Assembly: GCF_000745775.1 (NCBI RefSeq)
Contig: NZ_JQJY01000002.1
Span: 124,001 to 188,000 of the forward strand
Reading direction: 5' to 3'
DNA: 64,000 bases
DNA from: Flavobacterium sp. ASV13
GTDB taxonomy: Bacteria; Bacteroidota; Bacteroidia; Flavobacteriales; Flavobacteriaceae
Position numbers and translations under genes: made by a program. A model generated the notes under the pieces. The model ran no database searches. It was not told where the DNA came from and saw nothing but the letters and a program-made list of their open reading frames with translations. Positions 34,554-42,389 of the stretch are shown here, in pieces. The stretch's first letter is position 1. Each line of letters starts with the position of its first letter.

Positions 34554-35555
34554 ATGAAATTATTACGTTCTGCCCTTTTGCTGTTGTTATTATTGAGTAC
34601 TTCAAATAATTTTGCTCAGATTATACAAACGACTTTGGATCCAAATCAGATTCCAAAACTTCCTTCAAACTGGAGTGCAAAAAACAAATTGGGTTTTGAT
34701 ATTTCTGAAATTGCTTTTGTGAACTGGAGCGCCGGGGGAACCAGCTCGATTTCTGGGCTTTTTAAGGGTGAATTTGGAAGAAATTATATCAAAGGAAATC
34801 ACAAATGGGTAAATGAACTTATTGTAAAATATGGTTTAAATAAACAGGACGGAATCGAATTAAGAAAAACAGACGATGCTGTTCAATTCAACTCAACTTA
34901 CGGTTTTAGAAAAGATACCCTTTCAAACTGGTATTACTCAGCAAAATTAAATTTCAATACGCAGTTTACAAATGGTTATAATTATCCAAATCGCGATGTT
35001 GCAATTTCGAAACCATTTGCACCAGCTTATATTTTCCTTGGAGCCGGAGCTGAAAACTCAAATAAGAAAAAAGACAGAGTATTTTATTTCTCACCAATAA
35101 CTTTAAAGACTACTTTAGTTCTTGATCAATATTTAGCGAATCAAGGTGCATTTGGGGTTAAAAAAGCAGTTTATATAGCTGATCCTGTTGACCCTACTAG
35201 TCAAATCTTGGTTGAAGAAGGCCAGAAAGTAAAAGCCGAATTTGGTATTTTGTTTACAGCTTACATGAAAAACGAAATTTACAAAAACGTCTTTTATGAA
35301 AACAGACTGAGCTTGTACACCGATTATTTAAACAAATTTGGAAACGTAGATATCGACTACGACACAAAACTGGATCTAGTTGTTAATGCTTATGTAAAAG
35401 CAAATATTGGCGTTCATTTAGTATATGACGACGATATCAAAACAAAAAAAGACGTTATTGATCCTGCTACAGGAGCAAAAACACAAGTTAATGACGGCCC
35501 GAGAATGCAATTACGTCAAGTTCTTGGTGTTGGTTTAGTTTATGCTTTTCAATAA
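34554..35555 (+). CDS. DUF3078 secreted protein
   Basis: A 333-residue secreted protein. The signal peptide has a long Leu run and ends near SNNFAQ. The body matches the Bacteroidota DUF3078 family by FVNWSAGGTSSISGLFKGEF and the alternating beta pattern, which suggests an outer-membrane beta barrel or envelope protein. Function unknown. It probably shares the dxs transcript and ends at a bidirectional terminator. Confidence 0.78.
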   Translation: MKLLRSALLLLLLLSTSNNFAQIIQTTLDPNQIPKLPSNWSAKNKLGFDISEIAFVNWSAGGTSSISGLFKGEFGRNYIKGNHKWVNELIVKYGLNKQDGIELRKTDDAVQFNSTYGFRKDTLSNWYYSAKLNFNTQFTNGYNYPNRDVAISKPFAPAYIFLGAGAENSNKKKDRVFYFSPITLKTTLVLDQYLANQGAFGVKKAVYIADPVDPTSQILVEEGQKVKAEFGILFTAYMKNEIYKNVFYENRLSLYTDYLNKFGNVDIDYDTKLDLVVNAYVKANIGVHLVYDDDIKTKKDVIDPATGAKTQVNDGPRMQLRQVLGVGLVYAFQ

Positions 35556-35576
35556 ATAACTTTTCACCTCATAAAA

Positions 35577-35616
35577 AAACAGCCGATAAAACAAATGTTT
35601 TATCGGCTGTTTCTTT
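35577..35616. terminator. Bidirectional terminator (DUF3078 / dgt)
   Basis: A 14-bp perfect stem, ACAGCCGATAAAAC / GTTTTATCGGCTGT, with A and T runs outside. It serves the convergent genes on both sides. Confidence 0.9.
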
Positions 35617-35632
35617 TATAGCAAAAGGAATA

Positions 35633-36979
35633 TTATCTCTTTTTTCGACCGCTGATCATTTCATATAATTCAAGTGCATTTCCATCTGTTAAAAGGGAAA
35701 CATAATGGCAAATATGAAGCAAGCGTTCGTATAAATTACCTTTTTCTAAATGATGTTTTTCAGGAAGCATTTTAAGAATCAGTTTATCATAATTTGATGC
35801 TGTTCCTTCATATTTATTGTTGAATGCCGTAATAAATTTATCTAGTAAAGTCTGGATGATTTGATAGCCTACAATTTCTTTCTCAATAACTTCACGGCTT
35901 TGGTAGATTTTATCAACACTCAATTTGATGATATCATTCATTTGCGCCTTGTATTTGCTTTTATCGGTTAAAGCAAAAGGAAAATTTCCAGCCAGAATCG
36001 CTTCTTCATTTTCTATAAAAACATCAACAGCGTCGTTGATTAAAGCACCAATTGCCAAAGCCCGTAAATAACTAATTCGGTCTTCTTTGGTCTCTAATAA
36101 TTTATATTTTGCAACACCAATATTATCTTTTACCAGTTTAATTAAATATTCTAAAGCATAATCTTCAGAAACCAAACCAAGATTTATTCCGTCTTCAAAA
36201 TCGATTATCGTGTAGCAAATATCATCTGCAGCTTCTACTAAATAAGCTAAAGGATGTCTTTCAAAACCAATATCGCCATCTTCTTTATTGGCAATCAATC
36301 CCATATCCTGAGCTACTTCTTCAAAAAACAATTTATCTGATTGGAAAAAACCATATTTTTTATCCGAAATATTGTTTGTTGGTTTTTTAGGAAGACTTTC
36401 TTTTGGATATTTCATAAAAGCGCCTAAAGTAGCATATGAAATTCGAAGTCCGCCTTCAATTCCCGGACGGCTTGCGGTTAAAACAGAAAAACCATTGGCA
36501 TTTCCTTCAAAATCAATTAAATCCTGCCATTGTTTTGCCGTTAATTTATCCTTGTATTTCAATCCTTTTCCGCTAGAAAAATATTCTCCAATTGCTTTTT
36601 CACCTGAATGTCCAAAAGGCGGATTCCCAATATCATGTGCCAAAGAAGCCGCAGCCACAATCGCACCAAAATCATTCATCTGATAGCCGTGAATTTCTTT
36701 TAAATAAGGATATTTCTCAAGAATTTTCTTCCCGACCAAACGTCCTAATGACCTTCCAACAACCGAAACTTCTAAACTGTGCGTTAATCTGGTATGCACA
36801 AAATCTGTTTTTGAAAGTGGAATAACCTGGGTTTTATCCTGTAAACTTCTAAACGCAGAAGAAAAAATAATTCGGTCATAATCAACCTCAAAACCTAAAC
36901 GTGTGTCATCTTGTTCTACTCGTAATCTTTTGCTTGTATCGCCCTGACGTTTTAATGATAAAAGTTGTTCCCAGTTCAT
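35633..36979 (-). CDS. dgt: Deoxyguanosinetriphosphate triphosphohydrolase
   Basis: An HD-superfamily dNTPase releasing tripolyphosphate from dGTP. The 448-residue protein has the N-terminal DYDRIIFSSAFRSLQDKTQV, the metal ligand His in THSLEVSVVGRSLG, and the HD pair in AHDIGNPPFGHSGEKAI. A distal Asp is in EAADDICYTIIDFEDG. Such enzymes control dNTP pools and can limit phage replication, but this is a standard chromosomal copy with no defence genes beside it. Confidence 0.92.
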   Translation of the reverse strand: MNWEQLLSLKRQGDTSKRLRVEQDDTRLGFEVDYDRIIFSSAFRSLQDKTQVIPLSKTDFVHTRLTHSLEVSVVGRSLGRLVGKKILEKYPYLKEIHGYQMNDFGAIVAAASLAHDIGNPPFGHSGEKAIGEYFSSGKGLKYKDKLTAKQWQDLIDFEGNANGFSVLTASRPGIEGGLRISYATLGAFMKYPKESLPKKPTNNISDKKYGFFQSDKLFFEEVAQDMGLIANKEDGDIGFERHPLAYLVEAADDICYTIIDFEDGINLGLVSEDYALEYLIKLVKDNIGVAKYKLLETKEDRISYLRALAIGALINDAVDVFIENEEAILAGNFPFALTDKSKYKAQMNDIIKLSVDKIYQSREVIEKEIVGYQIIQTLLDKFITAFNNKYEGTASNYDKLILKMLPEKHHLEKGNLYERLLHICHYVSLLTDGNALELYEMISGRKKR

Positions 36980-37080
36980 TTTAATATTTTAGATTTCTGA
37001 TTTTAGACTTTAGATTATTCATTTAACCGTCAAAAATACGTTTTATTTTAGGATAAAATATGTCACTTATTAAGTTTTAT

Positions 37081-37143
37081 TCGCCACGAATTCACGAATT
37101 ATTTAAACATAATGATTTGTAAAAATTCGTGAATTCGTGGCGA
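37081..37143. repeat. TCGCCACGAATTCACGAATT palindrome
   Basis: Perfect 20-bp arms (37081-37100 and 37124-37143) around a 23-base loop. A half copy is at 21923-21940. The 36980-37384 gap otherwise holds the AGCCCCGAT element and a terminator; no gene seen. Confidence 0.8.
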
Positions 37144-37224
37144 ATAATTTAGTCATTAAGCATAAAATCATAATCGCGGCATTATTTTTTTAGAAGCAGA
37201 AAATTTTTGGTTTCAAAACAAGTA

Positions 37225-37297
37225 TAGTCCCGCTATCCGCTATATCTTTTCCTGGCTAAAGAAGCCAGAAAAAGGATGCCGCTCCTATCGGGGCTAG
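37225..37297 (-). repeat. AGCCCCGAT/AGCGGGA element, copy 2
   Basis: Reverse orientation. On the minus strand it reads AGCCCCGATAGGAGCGGCAT, then a hairpin TTTTTCTGGCT / AGCCAGGAAAA, then AGCGGATAGCGGGACTA. Ends agree with copy 1, but the stem sequence is different. Confidence 0.8.
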
Positions 37298-37334
37298 ACG
37301 AGAAATTTTAATTTTCAAAAAATCTCTATTTAAC

Positions 37335-37368
37335 AAAAAAGCATCCGCGCACACGGATGCTTTTTTTT
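37335..37368. terminator. Terminator after barrel protein 1
   Basis: AAAAAAGCATCCG pairs with CGGATGCTTTTTT. It lies 17 bp past the stop of the minus-strand gene. Confidence 0.85.
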
Positions 37369-37384
37369 ATATATAATTTCGAGA

Positions 37385-37981
37385 TTAAAAATTCTTTGAA
37401 ACGCCCACAGAAAAAGACTGTCCAAAAGTAAAATTAAAGTTTTTGGAAGTTGTTTCTCCACTATCGCCATCATAATTTAAAGTTCCATATTCAAGTCCTC
37501 CAATATTAAAATTCAGGCCAAAACCGTTATGGACATTAATAAAAATTGCTGGTGTAAGATTTGTGTAAAATCCATTTCCTTTGTCAATTGTACTTGAATT
37601 TATTGCTTCGTTATTATATGTATGTTTTGTATTTTGATACCCCATGCCCAAATCAGCATAAGCCGCAAAAGTCTGATTTAAAGTTTTAGTATAACGCAAA
37701 AAACCTCCAACAGAAAACGCATTTGTTTTATTAGAATACGAATTTGGAATCTTATCTTTTACTGTCGATACTCCACTTTCAATACCCGCCGCCCAATTTT
37801 CATGAAATTGATATCCAACTTTTGGTGAAAAACCAAAATAATTATATGTATTATCTCCTGGGATATTTGATCTTTTTTGAGAATTATAACTTACACTTCC
37901 CATAACCAAAATCGACCCTTTTTTTTGGGCATTTGCAAAACTGAACATTGCCAGTGCAACAACAACTAGAATTTTTTTCAT
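37385..37981 (-). CDS. Small outer-membrane beta-barrel protein (1)
   Basis: A 198-residue secreted porin-like protein. The signal peptide ends ALAMFSFANAQ. The mature part is an antiparallel beta pattern with the family stretch SPKVGYQFHENWAAGIESGV, and it ends in Phe (GVSKNF), typical of outer-membrane barrels. About eight strands are likely. Function unknown. It is the third (distal) of three tandem paralogues, each with its own terminator and a shared motif about 30 bp before the ATG. Confidence 0.8.
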   Translation of the reverse strand: MKKILVVVALAMFSFANAQKKGSILVMGSVSYNSQKRSNIPGDNTYNYFGFSPKVGYQFHENWAAGIESGVSTVKDKIPNSYSNKTNAFSVGGFLRYTKTLNQTFAAYADLGMGYQNTKHTYNNEAINSSTIDKGNGFYTNLTPAIFINVHNGFGLNFNIGGLEYGTLNYDGDSGETTSKNFNFTFGQSFSVGVSKNF

Positions 37982-38009
37982 AAGTGATATTTGTTAAATT
38001 TGTAATCTA

Positions 38010-38030
38010 TTTAACAAGAAAGATGCCAAT
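38010..38030 (-). promoter_or_regulatory. Shared upstream motif, barrel gene 1
   Basis: The plus-strand reading TTTAACAAGAAAGATGCC (minus: GGCATCTTTCTTGTTAAA) starts 29 bp from the ATG. It is the same motif, at the same distance, as in the other two paralogues. Confidence 0.6.
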
Positions 38031-38107
38031 GAATCAATTTGTTGTATTCTTAACAAAATACATTCAAAAACAACACATTACAAATTAAATTAACATCATA
38101 TAAAAAC

Positions 38108-38138
38108 AAAAAAAGCACCCTTATCGGATGCTTTTTTA
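38108..38138. terminator. Terminator after barrel protein 2
   Basis: AAAAGCACCC / CGGATGCTTTTTT, a stem with one mismatch. Same GCATCCG theme as the neighbouring terminators. Confidence 0.7.
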
Positions 38139-38162
38139 AATTGAATTTATATGGTTTCAAAA

Positions 38163-38753
38163 TTAAAAATTCTTTGAAATACCAACCGAGAATGCTTTTC
38201 CGAAAGAAAAATTAAAGTTTTTAGAATCGTTATAGTTATCATCTTCATTATTAAAAGTATTATATCCTAAACCTCCAATATTAAAGTTCAAACCAAAACC
38301 TTTATGAACATTGATAAAAATTGCTGGAGTAAGACCAACATAAAATCCGTTACCTTTATTAACCGTCGAAATTGGCCCGTTAATACTTGTATTTTTTTGA
38401 TTCTGATATCCAGATCCTAAATCCACATAGGCAGCAAAAGTTTCATTTAAAGGTTTAGAATAACGCAAAAACCCTCCTACTGAAAAAACATTAGATTTGT
38501 TTTCAGAACTTTCAGCATATCTTGACTCATTTTTTGAAGTTCCAATTCCTCCTTCAATACCTGCTGTCCAGTTTTCATGAAATTGATATCCAACTTTTGG
38601 CCAAAAAATAAAAGAATTAGATTTAGTTTCTGAATTCGTGGCTGATGCATTTTGAGAATTATATTCAATACTTCCCATAACTAAAACAGATCCTTTTTGG
38701 GCATGCATGGCGCCAAAAACAGTTAACATTGCAATAAGTAACATTTTTTTCAT
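38163..38753 (-). CDS. Small outer-membrane beta-barrel protein (2)
   Basis: A 196-residue paralogue of the neighbours: signal peptide ending VFGAMHAQ, GYQFHENWTAGIEGGIG, FGLNFNIGGLGYNTF and a C-terminal GISKNF. It should form an outer-membrane barrel of about eight strands. Similarity to barrel protein 1 is high along the whole length, with gaps and divergence in the predicted surface loops. It is monocistronic, with its own terminator and upstream motif. Confidence 0.8.
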   Translation of the reverse strand: MKKMLLIAMLTVFGAMHAQKGSVLVMGSIEYNSQNASATNSETKSNSFIFWPKVGYQFHENWTAGIEGGIGTSKNESRYAESSENKSNVFSVGGFLRYSKPLNETFAAYVDLGSGYQNQKNTSINGPISTVNKGNGFYVGLTPAIFINVHKGFGLNFNIGGLGYNTFNNEDDNYNDSKNFNFSFGKAFSVGISKNF

Positions 38754-38783
38754 AATGGTTTGAGATTTAAATTCAAGCTATTG

Positions 38784-38804
38784 TTTAACAAGAACAATGC
38801 CGCG
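38784..38804 (-). promoter_or_regulatory. Shared upstream motif, barrel gene 2
   Basis: TTTAACAAGAACAATGCCGC, 31 bp from the ATG. Confidence 0.6.
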
Positions 38805-38890
38805 GCTTTTAAAAACCCCATACAAAAAGTAAACTTTTTATTACCAAATCATTAAGAAAACAAAATAATATCCCAAACAAATACCATATA

Positions 38891-38920
38891 AAAAAAGCAT
38901 CCGCCATGGCGGATGCTTTC
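38891..38920. terminator. Terminator after barrel protein 3
   Basis: The perfect 20-base palindrome GCATCCGCCATGGCGGATGC is flanked by A6 and TTT. Confidence 0.85.
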
Positions 38921-38942
38921 TGAAATTGAATAAAAATTAAGA

Positions 38943-39524
38943 CTAGAAGTTTTTAGAAACTCCAATATTAAAAGTTTGACCGAAGTTGAAGTAGAACTTA
39001 CTGTAATCAGGACCATTATTGTCATAACTTAAAGTCTCGTATCCTAAACCACCAATGCTGAAGTTTAATCCGAAACCTTTTTTCATGTTAATAAAAAGAG
39101 CTGGAGTAATACCTACATACACACCATCAGCTTTGTCTTTTGAAAAAGCATTTCCAGGACCGTACGTTTTATTTTTTAAGTTTTGGAAACCTGCTCCCAT
39201 ATCAGCAAAAACAGAAAACGTTTGGCTTAATGGCACTGAATAACGTACAAATCCTCCTAATTTGAATCTGTTGTCTTTTTCTTCAACACTTCCATTGTCA
39301 GTAGTAGCTGAACTAACTGTAAACTCTCCACCTACTGTCCAGTTATCATTAAATTGGTAACCTACTTTTGGAGAAAAGCTAAATGTGCTTGCTTTTGCTT
39401 CACTAAATTGGAATTCTGATTTTTCAGAAGTGTAGCCAATGTTTCCACCTACTAAGATTGTTCCTTTTTGAGCATTTGCAAAACTGCAGATAGCCAGGGC
39501 AGCTATCACTAAAAATTTTTTCAT
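38943..39524 (-). CDS. Small outer-membrane beta-barrel protein (3)
   Basis: A 193-residue member of the same family: signal peptide ending AICSFANAQ, SPKVGYQFNDNWTVGGEFTV, FGLNFSIGGLGYETL and a C-terminal GVSKNF. It is the promoter-proximal copy of the three, divergent from gldA. Function unknown; small barrels of this type are often adhesins, lipid-related proteins or structural proteins, and sequence alone does not decide. Confidence 0.8.
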   Translation of the reverse strand: MKKFLVIAALAICSFANAQKGTILVGGNIGYTSEKSEFQFSEAKASTFSFSPKVGYQFNDNWTVGGEFTVSSATTDNGSVEEKDNRFKLGGFVRYSVPLSQTFSVFADMGAGFQNLKNKTYGPGNAFSKDKADGVYVGITPALFINMKKGFGLNFSIGGLGYETLSYDNNGPDYSKFYFNFGQTFNIGVSKNF

Positions 39525-39553
39525 GATTTGGGTATATTTTAATTTAGCAATCC

Positions 39554-39574
39554 TTTAACAATAACGATGCCGCG
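39554..39574 (-). promoter_or_regulatory. Shared upstream motif, barrel gene 3
   Basis: TTTAACAATAACGATGCCGC, 30 bp from the ATG. Confidence 0.6.
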
Positions 39575-39645
39575 AATAAAGGGCTCTCCTATTTTTTATC
39601 ATTATTTTTAAAAGACAAAATGTAGTAATCGAAACTATTTCTCGT

Positions 39646-39653
39646 TACTTTTG
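39646..39653 (+). promoter_or_regulatory. -7 element of gldA
   Basis: TACTTTTG fits TAnnTTTG, 17 bp before the ATG. The -33 is not clear. Confidence 0.4.
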
Positions 39654-39670
39654 CAGTAAATAAAAAGTCC

Positions 39671-40567
39671 ATGTCGATAGAAGTAAACAGCATATCAAAA
39701 AGTTACGGAGAGCAAAAAGCTTTAAATGAAATTTCTTTTAAAATTGAGAAAGGAGAAATCGTGGGATTTCTTGGTCCAAACGGAGCTGGAAAATCTACTT
39801 TAATGAAAATTTTGACTACGTATTTACTTGCCGATAGCGGTTCAGCCCTTGTAAATAGCCACGATGTCATGACAAACACTAAAGAAGTGCAACGATCGAT
39901 TGGCTATTTACCAGAACACAATCCGTTGTATTTAGATTTGTATGTTCGTGAATATTTGGCTTTTAATGCCGATGTTTATAATGTTCCGAAAGCAAGAATC
40001 GAAGAAGTTATTCAACTGACAGGACTGACACCGGAAAGCCATAAAAAGATTAGCCAATTGTCAAAAGGATATCGCCAGCGTGTGGGCCTTGCCAATGCTT
40101 TACTGCATAATCCAGACGTTTTAATTTTGGACGAACCAACTACCGGACTGGATCCGAATCAGTTAATGGAAATTCGAAATGTAATCAAAAATGTAGGGAA
40201 AGATAAAACCGTTTTTTTATCAACACACATTATGCAGGAAGTCGAAGCAATTTGCGATCGTGTCATAATTATTGACAAAGGACAAATTGTTGCCGATAAC
40301 AAATTAGATCATTTAGTTGCTACAGATAAAGAGCAAGTCATTGAAGTTGAGTTTGATTACCAAGTAGAACAACAACTTTTGGCGAAACTAGAAAACATAG
40401 CTTCTTATGTAAATACACATGACATGACATGGGAACTTACTTTTGTAACCGAAAAAGATATGCGCCCTGCAATATTTGATTTTGCTAATGAAAATGGCTT
40501 GAAAACACTTCAATTAAATCAGAAGAATAAAAATCTGGAAGCTGTTTTCAGAGAAATCACCAAGTAA
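39671..40567 (+). CDS. gldA: Gliding motility ABC transporter ATP-binding protein GldA
   Basis: A 298-residue ATPase subunit of the GldAFG transporter, required for gliding in Flavobacterium. It has Walker A GPNGAGKST, signature LSKGYRQRVG, Walker B VLILDEPT and the H-loop STHIMQE. The C-terminal 80 residues are the regulatory extension of this ABC subfamily. The membrane partners GldF and GldG are not in the window, which agrees with their separate location in Flavobacterium johnsoniae. It is transcribed alone. Confidence 0.88.
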   Translation: MSIEVNSISKSYGEQKALNEISFKIEKGEIVGFLGPNGAGKSTLMKILTTYLLADSGSALVNSHDVMTNTKEVQRSIGYLPEHNPLYLDLYVREYLAFNADVYNVPKARIEEVIQLTGLTPESHKKISQLSKGYRQRVGLANALLHNPDVLILDEPTTGLDPNQLMEIRNVIKNVGKDKTVFLSTHIMQEVEAICDRVIIIDKGQIVADNKLDHLVATDKEQVIEVEFDYQVEQQLLAKLENIASYVNTHDMTWELTFVTEKDMRPAIFDFANENGLKTLQLNQKNKNLEAVFREITK

Positions 40568-40587
40568 TATTTTTCATAAAAACATAT

Positions 40588-40630
40588 AAAGCCAATTTGT
40601 TCTTTTCACAGAATAAATTGGCTTTTCTTT
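40588..40630 (+). terminator. Terminator after gldA
   Basis: AAAGCCAATTTGTTC pairs with GAATAAATTGGCTTTT with a small bulge, then T-rich sequence. Confidence 0.7.
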
Positions 40631-40763
40631 TTCAAACAACTTCTAAAAAAACCTTTTCTAACCTTTTTACTTTTTAAGCACAGCTTATTAACTCGTTTTC
40701 AAACGATTAAAATTTTATTATTTATTTTTAACTATTTTTATTTAGACTTGATATAAATAGTAT

Positions 40764-40771
40764 TATATTTG
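40764..40771 (+). promoter_or_regulatory. -7 element of candidate small RNA
   Basis: TATATTTG, the same octamer as in the HU and rplU promoters. No good -33 TTG at 18-21 nt upstream; a TTG at 40748 is too close. Confidence 0.5.
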
Positions 40772-40775
40772 CACA

Positions 40776-40884
40776 GGAAATTATAATAATTTCATGATTT
40801 AATCAACCTTTCGATTCTTGTTTTTTGTTTTTTTTTGTGTTAGTAAAGAGCCTGATTGTAGTTAACAGGCTCTTTTTATTTTAT
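40776..40884 (+). ncRNA. Candidate small RNA between gldA and decarboxylase gene
   Basis: A promoter-like TATATTTG is followed by about 105 bases with no open frame (the only ATG gives ATG ATT TAA). This ends in a strong terminator on the plus strand: AAAGAGCCTG (40845-40854), CAGGCTCTTT (40866-40875), then TTATTTTATT. Near the predicted 5' end, GAAATTATAATAATTTC folds into a small hairpin. The middle is U-rich. The T tract is on the plus side, so the hairpin does not simply serve the minus-strand decarboxylase gene. I do not recognise the family. Confidence 0.5.
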
Positions 40885-40892
40885 TGAAACTA

Positions 40893-42302
40893 TTATATTT
40901 CTAAATCAAGAATAGACGTTTTTAATTCTTCTATAATGATTTTAATATCTTCTTCTGTTGTACGCCAATTCACAAAAGAAGCCCTGATTCCTTTTCGGCC
41001 TTCATAAACTGTCGGCGTCATGAAGACTCTCCCTTTATCATTCAAAATAGTCAAAAACTCGCTTACTTTGTCTTGATTATGATTTCCTTTTAAAGTAAAA
41101 CAAACATTATTCAGCCTAATTGGAGCCAATAACTCAAAACTTCCAGTTGCAATCAAGGCATTTCCAAAATGCAATGCTAACGAAGTACTATTTTCAACAA
41201 TATCTTTAAATCCTTCTTTTCCATAAGCACGCAAAGAAAACCAAGCTGGAAGCGCTCTCAAACGACGTGAATTTTCAGGAAGCACATTCAAATAATTGAA
41301 ATTCTCCAACGGATTTCCTAAATAAGGCGCATTCGAATTTTGAAATGTTTCAACCTGCAGATTGGCATGTTCTTTTTTAATCAAATAAAAAGCACTTTCA
41401 TACGGGACATTCAGCCATTTATGACAATCAATTGTAATACTGTCTGCTCCTTCCCAACCTTCAACTAAATGTTTAAACTTTTCCGAAACCGCTGCAAAGC
41501 CACCAAAAGCGGCATCAATATGCCACCAGAATTTGTATTTTTTTCTCAGTTTTGAAATGGCTTCAAAATCATCAAAATCTGCTGTATTTACAGTTCCTGC
41601 GCTTGAAATCAAGATAAATGGTTTTCCATTTAATTTCTGAATATTTTCTTCTAAATCAACAAGATCAAGAGCTTCACGATTGCCTTCTAATGTTTTTACG
41701 GTCGTATAATTTTGGCTTCCAATTCCAAGCATTGATAAACATTTAATTGAAGAAGAATGTGGTGTTGCTGTTAAAATATTTATCGTTTCTGAAATTCCGT
41801 TTTTGGCAAAATCTTTTCCGAGCTGTTTTCCAAACCATTGTCTGGCAACACCTAGAGAGGTGAAATTCGACATGGTTGCACCAGTTACAAATCCACCAAT
41901 AAATGAATCTGGCAATTCTAGTAATTGCAATAACAAATTAATCGTTTCAAACTCAATCAATGCCGACGCACCACCCTGTGCTTTTATAGCCTGCGTATTT
42001 TGATCGTAAACCGAAGCAAGCCAGTCACCAACAATAGATGCTGGCGTTGAACCACCCGTAACAAAACCTAAATAACGCGGTCCAGGCGAAGAAACCATTA
42101 AAGGAGCCAAACGTTCATTAAATTCCTTTAAAGCTTCAATCGAACCTAAACCAAATTCGTTTAGATTATTTGCAGGATCAATTGTATTTTTATTTGAAGT
42201 TGGAATATTGTCAAGGTCATTCAAAAAATTAATTCCTTGTTGTTTTGCTTTTTCTAAGATAACTTCGAAATTGTTTAGATCATGTTGTAGTATTGAATTC
42301 AT
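40893..42302 (-). CDS. PLP-dependent amino-acid decarboxylase (group II)
   Basis: A 469-residue fold-type I PLP enzyme of the glutamate/aromatic amino-acid decarboxylase family. The PLP-binding segment has the Asp of HIDAAFGGFAAV and the Schiff-base Lys in SITIDCHKWLNVPYESAF. The N-terminal AGFVTGGSTPASIVGDWL-like region (LGFVTGGSTPAS) is also typical. The substrate is not clear; Asp, Glu, Tyr, Trp and diaminobutyrate decarboxylases share these motifs. The ATG at 42302 is preferred over a TTG nine bases upstream. It is 87 bp after a dicarboxylate/amino-acid symporter gene on the same strand, which may supply the substrate. Confidence 0.87.
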   Translation of the reverse strand: MNSILQHDLNNFEVILEKAKQQGINFLNDLDNIPTSNKNTIDPANNLNEFGLGSIEALKEFNERLAPLMVSSPGPRYLGFVTGGSTPASIVGDWLASVYDQNTQAIKAQGGASALIEFETINLLLQLLELPDSFIGGFVTGATMSNFTSLGVARQWFGKQLGKDFAKNGISETINILTATPHSSSIKCLSMLGIGSQNYTTVKTLEGNREALDLVDLEENIQKLNGKPFILISSAGTVNTADFDDFEAISKLRKKYKFWWHIDAAFGGFAAVSEKFKHLVEGWEGADSITIDCHKWLNVPYESAFYLIKKEHANLQVETFQNSNAPYLGNPLENFNYLNVLPENSRRLRALPAWFSLRAYGKEGFKDIVENSTSLALHFGNALIATGSFELLAPIRLNNVCFTLKGNHNQDKVSEFLTILNDKGRVFMTPTVYEGRKGIRASFVNWRTTEEDIKIIIEELKTSILDLEI

Positions 42303-42389
42303 ATTATACAATGTTGATTCTCTACTGATTTTTCAGTAGAAAACAGGTTAATTAATATTTAATGTAAAAATGTAAAACTTAGCTAAAAG

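Noticed and set aside
36372..36825. Two open frames opposite dgt
   Set aside because: They lie fully inside dgt on the other strand and show no family signature.
35633..36979. dGTPase as part of a phage-defence island
   Set aside because: Neighbours are housekeeping genes and the protein matches the ordinary chromosomal family.
38163..38753. An extra frame inside barrel gene 2 on the same strand
   Set aside because: A 63-codon frame at 38477-38668 overlaps the barrel gene in another phase and lacks any signal or homology.
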